Below, piece after piece: positions 1 through 5,579 of a stretch of DNA of 7,352 nucleotides. The stretch lies in assembly GCA_020425835.1 (NCBI GenBank), contig JAGQRC010000165.1:1-7352 (forward strand), given 5' to 3'. How positions within the stretch are numbered: position 1 is the first letter of the stretch; the number at the start of each line of letters is the position of its first letter. The translations under genes were made by a program, and so were the position numbers. A model generated the notes under the pieces. The model was not told where the DNA came from. It did not search any database and saw only the letters and a program-made list of their open reading frames with translations. This stretch comes from Planctomycetota bacterium. GTDB taxonomy: Bacteria > Planctomycetota > UBA8108 > UBA1146 > JAJFFE01.

Positions 1-255
1 AGTGACAACACCGACTGCGGTGATCCCGGTCACGGGACGAACGATGCGCCCGTCGACGTCGAAGTATAAACCAAGGGGAGGCCGATTCGGCCGACGCAAC
101 GAACGGGAAGGCGTGGAACTCTCGTCCGGGGACCGCCTTCGAGGCGTGCGCCTCGACGCACGGACCGCCTCGGACGGCCCGAGGTGCGCACGGTGGGAGC
201 CGAGCCTCTTTCGGGGGTACAAACCGCGTCCGGATCTGCCGTCGGGCTCGTGGAC
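1..255. other. Left-edge region with no established gene
   Basis: This stretch lies downstream of the stop codon of the repeat protein. The minus-strand frame with codons at 1-3, 4-6 and so on is open throughout. Its first part reads as Arg/Ser/Pro-rich noise, while the last 24 codons (about 72 to 1) read more like protein (ending in YFDVDGRIVRPV and TGITAVGVVT). A GTG at 33-31 could start a gene running off the left edge. TATACT on the minus strand (63-68) resembles a -10 box, but no convincing -35 lies 16-18 bases upstream. Short GC-rich inverted repeats occur at 134-146 and 145-162 without a following T-run, so neither is called a terminator. The function, and even the presence, of a gene here is undecided. 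Confidence 0.3.
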
Positions 256-1398
256 TCAGTACAGCTCTTCGAGGACCTTCTTCTTGTCCTCGAAGAAACG
301 ATCGAACTTGGGATCTCGCCCGAAGCTCTTCCGCAACGCCTCGAGGGCAGAGGTCGCGGTCTCGGCGTCGCGCGCACAACGCGCGCCGCGGAAGACGAAC
401 CGCCAGAAGTCGAACAGGTCCGGTGGTCCTCCGCGCTCGAGGGTGGCTCCGGTCTTGAACAGGCGATAGGTGCCGTTGGTCGCGTCACCGAACGCTTCGA
501 CCCAGTCCTGGCGACTTCCCGATTCTCGGGCGGCATCTCGTTCGGCGCGATAGTCATCGAGCACCGAGCGCACTCGACGCTCCCGAGCGCGTTGTCGGTA
601 TCGACCCAAGGCGCGCGTGGAGTTTCCGGTCGCACGATCGTCGCCCCACTCCTCGCCCAGATCGACCGAGAGCGCCTCTTCGTGCTCCCACGCCGCCGCC
701 TCGCGGTTCCGCTCTCGCTCGAGACGTGGATCGGGATGCTCGATGACCGGCGTCCGATCGGCCGCCGATCCATCGACGCCCCCCCCGTCGCCGTCGGGGA
801 CCCTCTCCCTCACCGCGGGCTCGGCCGGTCGATCGTCGGGCCGGGAAGGGACGGGCTCCTTCTCGACGATCGGCTTCGATTCCCTGGTGGGTCTCTCCGC
901 CGACTCTCCGACAGCAGGCCGAAGTTCCCTCTCGGCATGGACGACACCATCCGTCGGAAACTCGCTCGGGCCGCGCTCGATCTCGACGGGATCACTCGAT
1001 GGGGCCGGAGCGGGGCCGATGCGCTCGGGTGCGGGGCCGATGCGCTCGGGAGCGGGGCCGATGCGCTCGGGTGCGGGGCCGATGCGCTCGGGTGCTGGGC
1101 CGATGCGCTCGGGAGCGGGTTCCGCCGGCGGTGTCATTCGCCCGCCGTCGATCCCGATGTCATCGCTCACTTCATCCGATGGGGTGTCGGTTCGATCGCC
1201 GACCGGTGTCGCAAACGTCCGCGGCGCGACCCCACAAAGGAGCAGCGCGATCGCGCCGACCCTGATCATAGACGAGAGCGATCCGATGAAGGACGCTGGG
1301 GCAACACCGTCTTCTGGGGCGATGGACAACGATCGAACGGACCCGTCATCGGGAGACGGGACGTCCCCCGACCTCGCTTCGGATCTCACGCCGGTCAT
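256..1398 (-). CDS. Unrecognised exported or membrane-anchored protein with ERIGPAP heptad repeats
   Basis: This 380-residue protein matches no family I recognise. Residues 1-43 are polar. Residues 44-63 form a hydrophobic segment with Arg46 ahead of an AIALLLCGVA core, ending in TFA before TP, which fits a signal peptide or single membrane anchor. Residues 64-93 are acidic. Residues 94-133 hold five perfect ERIGPAP heptads, followed by a Pro/Glu/Arg-rich linker to about 216. Residues 217-380 form a charged, probably helical domain with aromatic patches (DWVEAF, DLFDFWRFVF) and one Cys (341). The start at 1398 is chosen because GAAGGGAG lies 4 bases upstream and the ATG overlaps the stop of a preceding small ORF. 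The alternative ATG at 1269 (Met44) would give a textbook signal peptide but lacks a clear ribosome site. LLLC is a poor lipobox because Leu precedes Cys. I infer a proline-rich spacer holding the C-terminal domain away from the membrane. Confidence 0.75.
   Translation of the reverse strand: MTGVRSEARSGDVPSPDDGSVRSLSIAPEDGVAPASFIGSLSSMIRVGAIALLLCGVAPRTFATPVGDRTDTPSDEVSDDIGIDGGRMTPPAEPAPERIGPAPERIGPAPERIGPAPERIGPAPERIGPAPAPSSDPVEIERGPSEFPTDGVVHAERELRPAVGESAERPTRESKPIVEKEPVPSRPDDRPAEPAVRERVPDGDGGGVDGSAADRTPVIEHPDPRLERERNREAAAWEHEEALSVDLGEEWGDDRATGNSTRALGRYRQRARERRVRSVLDDYRAERDAARESGSRQDWVEAFGDATNGTYRLFKTGATLERGGPPDLFDFWRFVFRGARCARDAETATSALEALRKSFGRDPKFDRFFEDKKKVLEELY
1010..1114 (-). repeat. Five-copy 21-bp in-frame tandem repeat
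   Basis: Five contiguous 21-bp units occupy 1010-1030, 1031-1051, 1052-1072, 1073-1093 and 1094-1114. On the plus strand each reads gcggggccgatgcgctcggg plus one more base, t or a. The only differences are that final base and one g-to-t change at 1096 in the last unit. Both fall in third codon positions of the minus-strand gene and are silent, so the protein carries five identical ERIGPAP heptads. Since 21 is a multiple of three, gain or loss of a unit would keep the frame. Confidence 0.95.
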
Positions 1399-1517
1399 AC
1401 GGCTCCCTTCGCGAACTCGAGCACGACCGCTCGGCCGGAGTGCCGCATGATGCGGACACTCACGGCCTCGCTCCGCGGAAGATCGCGGTGGTGGCGGAGT
1501 GCATCGGGTTCTTCCAT
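1395..1517 (-). CDS. Putative 40-residue ORF overlapping the repeat-protein start
   Basis: The small ORF begins MEEPDALRHH and ends VVLEFAKGAV. It has no recognised family, signal peptide or membrane segment; it is rich in charged residues, with His9, His10 and His26. Its TGA overlaps the ATG of the repeat protein as ATGA, which often marks translational coupling, and the ribosome site for the downstream gene lies in its last codons. A candidate promoter at 1539-1567 would place transcription start about 15 bases upstream of this ATG, with no clear Shine-Dalgarno, so initiation would be nearly leaderless. A longer version from ATG 1619 (74 residues) has AAGGG four bases upstream, but that motif is inside a small hairpin. 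It could instead be a coupling leader or a chance ORF, because a 4-base overlap can arise by accident in GC-rich DNA. Confidence 0.35.
   Translation of the reverse strand: MEEPDALRHHRDLPRSEAVSVRIMRHSGRAVVLEFAKGAV
1403..1410 (-). promoter_or_regulatory. Ribosome binding site favouring the 1398 start
   Basis: The minus strand reads GAAGGGAG, then CCGT, then ATG at 1398. This is a good Shine-Dalgarno match at a slightly short spacing. No comparable site precedes the alternative ATG at 1269, so this site is the main reason for choosing the longer form of the repeat protein. Confidence 0.55.
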
Positions 1518-1538
1518 CGCTGGGCGCGGCCCGCGCGG

Positions 1539-1567
1539 ATTAGACCACAGCGCAAGCTCTTTGGCTA
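1539..1567 (-). promoter_or_regulatory. Candidate sigma-70-type promoter
   Basis: The minus strand has TAGCCA at 1567-1562 (4 of 6 matches to TTGACA), a 17-base spacer, and TCTAAT at 1544-1539 (5 of 6 matches to TATAAT). It lies in the gap between the alpha/beta hydrolase and the repeat protein and points toward the latter. Expected transcription start is near 1532. AT-rich hexamers stand out in this GC-rich DNA, but the -35 is weak and nothing else confirms it. Confidence 0.35.
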
Positions 1568-1620
1568 TCGCAGGGTATGAGGTGGGACGCGCAGCCTCTC
1601 GATGTCGTTCAGTGCACATG

Positions 1621-1633
1621 CCGCCCTTGGCGG
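1621..1633 (-). other. Short GC hairpin after the alpha/beta hydrolase gene
   Basis: CCGCC, a three-base loop and GGCGG form a perfect 5-bp stem 24 bases past the hydrolase stop. No T-run follows, so it is not a canonical intrinsic terminator. It covers the AAGGG upstream of ATG 1619, so it could weaken initiation there if that start were used. It is short enough to be chance. Confidence 0.2.
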
Positions 1634-1656
1634 AGCCCACCCCCACCACTCCGGTC

Positions 1657-2547
1657 TTAAACCCTTGCCGACCCGTCTCTCCGCGCCAGGCGCGGGACGA
1701 AGAGGTCGAGCAACCCGGGAAGGTCATCGACATGGACCCAATGGGCCGCCTCGTCGAGAACGTGCACCGCGGCGGGACCGAGGGTCTCGCGGAAGCGCGC
1801 CCGGCTCACGTCCGAGACGACGGGTGAGCGACCGCCGATGACGGCCTGTCCGACGCTCGACACCGACTCGAGGAGCGGCCACGCGTCGAGCCGCCGGTAG
1901 TCGACGAGCAACGCCTCGATCGCATCGAGCGACAGCCGGAAGTGAAGCGGCTCATCCCCATCGCCTCGGCGCAGGTTCGTCGCGAGCCACGCGGCGACCG
2001 GACGGGTGATCCCTCGGCCACCCATCGCGTCGATGAACTCGTCGCGCGACTCGAACGGGCCGCGCGTCCCCCGCAGTGCCGCGAGCACGCGATCGACGTC
2101 GTCCCCTCGCAACGTCGCCCGCTGGGGGGCTTGCGGACCGGGGTCCCCGTCCAGCACCCAGACGCCCTGGAGCGGAAAACCGCGCGCCCGCCGACGCGCC
2201 GCATAGGCGATCGCGACCTTGCTCCCGAACGAGTGTCCCGACACGGCGTCCACCGGTCCGCCGAGGTGCGGCTCGAGTTCGACCAACGCATCGACGCAGC
2301 GTTCGACCGTGAACGGAGGCTCACGGTCCAGTGATCGTCCGTGAGCGGGAAGATCGACGAGAGCGACACGCCAATCGGGTCGACGCTCGATGAGGCGGCG
2401 GCCGAACGTCACCCAGTTGCTGCCGCTGCCGAGGATCCCGTGCAGCACGACGAGCACGGGAGCCTCGACATCGGAACCGAGAAGGACGTGATGCAATGGG
2501 ACTGGGGATTCGTCGGATGAGCGGGCAGACAGCGGACGAGAGGACAT
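1657..2547 (-). CDS. Alpha/beta hydrolase (YbfF/ABHD11-like esterase type)
   Basis: This 296-residue protein is a serine hydrolase of the alpha/beta fold, probably a cytoplasmic esterase or acylhydrolase, since no signal peptide is visible. HGILGSG (36-42) followed by NW is the oxyanion-loop motif, and DLPAHGRS (65-72) matches the usual D-x-x-x-HG-x-S turn. GHSFG (104-108) is the nucleophile elbow with Ser106. Asp246, after the VIGGRSPVVS strand, is the likely acid, and His269 in EAAHWVH is the catalytic base. The whole triad is present and the length is normal. The HG-G-S-NW and D-HG-S pattern resembles YbfF and ABHD11 esterases, but the substrate cannot be told. The start at 2547 has GGAG six bases upstream. 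The gene follows cheW after 89 bases and may be co-transcribed with it, though no functional link to chemotaxis is apparent. The stop is TAA. Confidence 0.88.
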   Translation of the reverse strand: MSSRPLSARSSDESPVPLHHVLLGSDVEAPVLVVLHGILGSGSNWVTFGRRLIERRPDWRVALVDLPAHGRSLDREPPFTVERCVDALVELEPHLGGPVDAVSGHSFGSKVAIAYAARRRARGFPLQGVWVLDGDPGPQAPQRATLRGDDVDRVLAALRGTRGPFESRDEFIDAMGGRGITRPVAAWLATNLRRGDGDEPLHFRLSLDAIEALLVDYRRLDAWPLLESVSSVGQAVIGGRSPVVSDVSRARFRETLGPAAVHVLDEAAHWVHVDDLPGLLDLFVPRLARRDGSARV

Positions 2548-2636
2548 CGCGACTCCGGTGGCGCGACCTCGACGAGACCGCGGCCACGCGGCCTCTTTCC
2601 GCCGACCAAACCGTCGTTCCCTCGTCGATGACGTCG

Positions 2637-3074
2637 CTAAGCAGGAACGGGAGCTTCGCCGAGCGCGCGCTCGATGTCCAGGACCAGGAGCAATCGGCCC
2701 TCGAGCTTGTACGCCCCGCGCAGGAGCTCGCGCCCGATGCCCTGCACCGTCGCGGGAGGCTCCTCGAATCCTTCACGAACCGTCACGACATCGCCGATAC
2801 GGTCGACGAGGCAGGCGATCGGTCCGCCGTCCGCGCGGACGACGACGTTGATCGGCGACTCGTCGGCCGAGCGAGGCGGCATCCCGAGCTTCTCCCGGAG
2901 ATCGATCGCGGTCACGATCTGCCCACGCAGGTTGATCAGACCTCGCACGCAGGGTTCCGCGAGCGGCACCGGCGTGAGCTCCAGGTGCCGGATGACCTCC
3001 TGGACGTGCTGGACCTCGACTCCGAAGTAGTGGTCCCCGAGGTGAAACGTGCAGAACTGGTTCTCGTGCGTCAT
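2637..3074 (-). CDS. cheW: Chemotaxis coupling protein CheW
   Basis: This 145-residue protein is a single CheW domain, the adaptor that bridges chemoreceptors and the CheA P5 domain in the cytoplasmic signalling array. Diagnostic features are FCTFHLGDHYFGVEV near the N-terminus (7-21), EVIRHLELTPVP (26-37), the core VRGLINLRGQIVTAIDLR (43-60), VDRIGDVV (90-97) and a final LLLVLDIERAL strand and helix (128-138). The length is typical of stand-alone CheW. The start at 3074 is favoured over a longer form because Met here starts directly before the conserved fold, its ATG overlaps the cheA stop as ATGA, and GAGGAGGAG at 3086-3094 (inside the cheA 3' end) can serve as ribosome site 11 bases away. 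The coupling should keep CheA and CheW in balance. The stop is TAG. Confidence 0.95.
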   Translation of the reverse strand: MTHENQFCTFHLGDHYFGVEVQHVQEVIRHLELTPVPLAEPCVRGLINLRGQIVTAIDLREKLGMPPRSADESPINVVVRADGGPIACLVDRIGDVVTVREGFEEPPATVQGIGRELLRGAYKLEGRLLLVLDIERALGEAPVPA

Positions 3075-5374
3075 GCTTCGACCAACTCCTCCTCGAAGAC
3101 ATCGAGCTCCCCGTAGATCGACGTCCACGCCTCACGAATCACCGCGTCGATGTCGAGGAGTTCGGTGACGCGGTCCTGGATGACTGCGGTTCCGAGGACT
3201 CCGTGACGCGTGCTCGAGCCCCGTGTGTCGATGTCCGCGGCGACGATGTCGACGATTCGCTCGACGACCAGGCCGACGCTCTTCGCGCCGAGCCGGTAGA
3301 CCAACACCTGACGATGCTCCGACTCATCCGCGGGATCGCTGCGGTAGACCGAGCGCCTCTCCGGCAGCAGCGACGAGACGTGGAACAGCGGCATGATCTG
3401 GCCGCGGTACTGCACCACCTCCACGCTCCCGGTGCACTCGGTCGACTCGACGGGGATCTCCTCGAGGCGGGCGATCTTCGAGATCGGCACCGCCATGCGC
3501 CCGTCATCCGGGCTCGAGAAGATCAGCAGCGTCTCGCGCTCCTCCGAGCGCGACGACTTCGAGGACGACTCACCGCCGTCCTCGGGACCGTGGTCGCGCA
3601 CCTCGGAGAGCACGCGCGCACGGAGCGCGAGGCCCAACACGTCGAGGATCAGAGCCACGCGGCCGTCGCCGAGGATGGTCGCTCCCGCGAACACGGGAAT
3701 ACCCTTGAGGTGCTTGCCGACCGGCTTCACGACGATCTCCTGGGTGTCGTTGACCTCGTCGACGACGAGCCCGAACGTCTTCGCATCCGCCTGGAGCACG
3801 ACGATGTTGAGCGGATGAGGTTCCCCGTCGATCGGTCGCTTCCCGAGCACCTCGTTCAGGAAGACGAGCGGGAGCAGTCGACCGCGCAGACGATAGACCG
3901 GGGCCCCCTGGATGAACTCGATCGCCGTCTCGACCTGGTGGGCCTCGATGCGCACGAGCTCGACGAGACTCAGCTGAGGAATCGCGAAGCGCTCCAGGCA
4001 GCTGGTCACCGTCAGCGCCGGGACGATGGCGAGCGTGAGCGGGATCTTGATGCGGAGGGTGGTGCCCTCTCCGAACACGGAGTGGATCTCGGTCTTCCCC
4101 CCGATCCGCGCGATGTTCGTCTTCACCACGTCCATCCCGACACCGCGCCCCGAGACGTTCGACACCGTCTCCGCGGTGGAGAAGCCCGCTCGGAAGATCA
4201 GCCCCTGCGCCGCGCGCTCGGTCATCTCCTCCGCTTCCTCGGGCGTGATCAGACCGCGCTCCACCGCCTTCTTCTTGATGCGCTCGGTGTTGAGCCCCCC
4301 GCCGTCATCGGAGACCTCGATGATCACACTGCCGCCTTCGTGGAAGGCTCGCAGGAGGATCGTGCCCTCGGCGGATTTCCCGTTCGCCACGCGCCTCTCG
4401 CTGGGCTCGATCCCGTGGTCGACGCAGTTCCGCAGCACGTGGGTCAACGGGTCCTTGATCGCCTCGATCAGCGTCTTGTCACACTCGGTGTCCTTGCCCT
4501 CCATCTCGAGCTTGACCGACTTGCCACACGCCTTCGCGAGGTCGCGGATGACGCGCGGGTACTTGTTCCAGACGGTCGCCATGCTCTGCATGCGCGTGCG
4601 CATGAAGAGCTCCTGGAGCTCGGTGGTGATCAGGTTCAACCGTTGCGACGTCGCCAGAAGCCCCGAGTCCTCCTGATGTGAGGTGTGCTGGAGGATCTGG
4701 TTGCGCGCGAGGACCAGCTCGCCGACGAGGTTCATCAACTTGTCGAGAAGCCCCACGTCCACTCGGATCGTCGACTCTCCGACACCCGATCCACGCTTCG
4801 CTCCGGTCGACGTCGCGGTCTCCGGCTTCCGTTCCGGAGCGACTGCGGTCGGGGCTTCGTCGTCGCACGCAAGGTCGATCTCGATCGCCTGCACCGCCGC
4901 GGGAACCACCGAGGGCGCCGGCTCGTCGGCTGGCACCTCGCTGACCGGCCCAGCGGTCTCGGCCGTGATGGTCGTCGCCTTCGGCGGCTCGGACCGCGTC
5001 CCGGACTGGAGCTCCTCGAGCCGTGCGATCAGCTCCGGATACTCCTCCTGGCCCTCGGCCTGGGTCTCATCGATAGCCGCGAGGATGGTCCGAGTCGCAT
5101 CGATCATCGCCAACAGCGCGTTCGCGATGTCCGGCTCGAAATCCAACGTACCGTCCCGCAGCCGATCGAGCAGGTTCTCCCCGACGTGGGTCAACCGTTC
5201 GAGCTTGTGGAACTCGAGGAACCCGCAGGTCCCCTTGATCGTGTGCACCGTTCGGAAGATCCGGTTGAGAATCTCCCGATCGTTCGGATTCTCCTCGAGA
5301 GCGAGGAGATCCAGGTCGACCTGCTCCAGGTTCTCGTGGCTCTCGATCAAGAACTCGCGAATGATCTCTTCCAT
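3071..5374 (-). CDS. cheA: Chemotaxis histidine kinase CheA with two C-terminal CheW-like domains
   Basis: This 767-residue cytoplasmic kinase autophosphorylates in response to receptors and passes phosphate to CheY-type regulators. P1/HPt lies at about 1-105, with the phospho-acceptor His44 in RTVHTIKGTCGFL. A 70-80-residue Pro/Ala/Glu-rich linker follows; it is too short and low-complexity for a normal P2 (CheY-docking) domain. P3 dimerisation is at about 201-267 (LMNLVGELVLARNQ). P4, the ATPase, is at about 268-447 with N-box HVLRNCVDHGIE (312-323), G1 DDGGG (356-360), F-box FRAGFST (394-400), G2 GRGVGMD (409-415) and G3 GEGTTL (435-440). P5 is at about 448-585. A second CheW-like domain is at about 613-750 (YRGQIMPLF, LVVERIVDIV), separated by a Ser/Glu linker. 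All catalytic motifs are intact and no receiver domain is attached. The start at 5374 is the obvious P1 beginning, with GGCGAGG just upstream. The stop overlaps cheW. Confidence 0.97.
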   Translation of the reverse strand: MEEIIREFLIESHENLEQVDLDLLALEENPNDREILNRIFRTVHTIKGTCGFLEFHKLERLTHVGENLLDRLRDGTLDFEPDIANALLAMIDATRTILAAIDETQAEGQEEYPELIARLEELQSGTRSEPPKATTITAETAGPVSEVPADEPAPSVVPAAVQAIEIDLACDDEAPTAVAPERKPETATSTGAKRGSGVGESTIRVDVGLLDKLMNLVGELVLARNQILQHTSHQEDSGLLATSQRLNLITTELQELFMRTRMQSMATVWNKYPRVIRDLAKACGKSVKLEMEGKDTECDKTLIEAIKDPLTHVLRNCVDHGIEPSERRVANGKSAEGTILLRAFHEGGSVIIEVSDDGGGLNTERIKKKAVERGLITPEEAEEMTERAAQGLIFRAGFSTAETVSNVSGRGVGMDVVKTNIARIGGKTEIHSVFGEGTTLRIKIPLTLAIVPALTVTSCLERFAIPQLSLVELVRIEAHQVETAIEFIQGAPVYRLRGRLLPLVFLNEVLGKRPIDGEPHPLNIVVLQADAKTFGLVVDEVNDTQEIVVKPVGKHLKGIPVFAGATILGDGRVALILDVLGLALRARVLSEVRDHGPEDGGESSSKSSRSEERETLLIFSSPDDGRMAVPISKIARLEEIPVESTECTGSVEVVQYRGQIMPLFHVSSLLPERRSVYRSDPADESEHRQVLVYRLGAKSVGLVVERIVDIVAADIDTRGSSTRHGVLGTAVIQDRVTELLDIDAVIREAWTSIYGELDVFEEELVEA

Positions 5375-5579
5375 GCTGCCTCGCCTTGCGATGACCGCGT
5401 GACCGACCGCACCCTGATACGGGTTTCCACGCGGTCTCGTCTTCGGCTATCGGCCGGCGGACGGGGCAGACTTGCGCACAACCGTCGAGTGACGGCCGCA
5501 TCGGGCGATGGTATCGGAACTTCTCGTCCCCCCGAACTCTCGCGACTCCGTGCGCCCACGCCCCGGGTCGATCGGAGGA
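5375..5579. other. Intergenic region between the glycoside hydrolase gene and cheA
   Basis: About 205 bases with no convincing gene. On the minus strand it carries the cheA leader, including a purine-rich GGCGAGG five bases from the ATG and a possible sigma-28-type box (5447-5475). The inverted repeats near 5550-5579 have no T-run, so no terminator is called for the hydrolase. The size suggests cheA begins a separate transcription unit. Confidence 0.6.
5447..5475 (-). promoter_or_regulatory. Weak sigma-28-like promoter candidate upstream of cheA
   Basis: GCCGATAG (minus strand, 5454-5447) matches 7 of 8 bases of the flagellar-sigma -10 consensus GCCGATAA. The upstream element is poor: GCAAGTCT (5475-5468) matches 5 of 8 of TAAAGTTT, and the spacer is 13 instead of 11 bases. 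It points to cheA with a leader of roughly 70 bases. Sigma-28 control of chemotaxis genes is common in flagellated bacteria, which makes the match worth noting, but chance is a serious alternative. Confidence 0.2.

Noticed and set aside
1010..1114. The tandem repeat as a CRISPR array or iteron origin
   Set aside because: The units are contiguous with no spacers and lie in frame inside a coding sequence, which explains them as a protein repeat.
617..1450. A 277-codon plus-strand frame with a GAGPMRS repeat
   Set aside because: It is Ser/Arg/Pro-rich low complexity and mirrors the third positions of the minus-strand gene, which has a signal or anchor segment, a ribosome site and the same orientation as all its neighbours.
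184..1827. A 547-codon open frame on the plus strand across the repeat protein and into the hydrolase gene
   Set aside because: It runs through two better-supported minus-strand genes, has no plausible ribosome site or fold, and its repeat copies differ in amino acid (Cys versus Ser) where the minus-strand copies are identical.
2578..2591. GC inverted repeat (CCGCG, 4-base loop, CGCGG) between cheW and the hydrolase
   Set aside because: The stem is only 5 bp and no T-run follows on the minus strand; such repeats are common by chance at this base composition.
3203..4681. A 492-codon open frame on the plus strand opposite cheA
   Set aside because: It is antisense to conserved CheA domains, has an Arg/Asp/His/Leu-rich composition typical of mirrored GC-rich coding DNA, and shows no recognisable domain.
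5550..5579. Nested GC-rich inverted repeats just after the glycoside hydrolase stop
   Set aside because: The possible pairings compete with each other and no T-run follows, so an intrinsic terminator is not supported.
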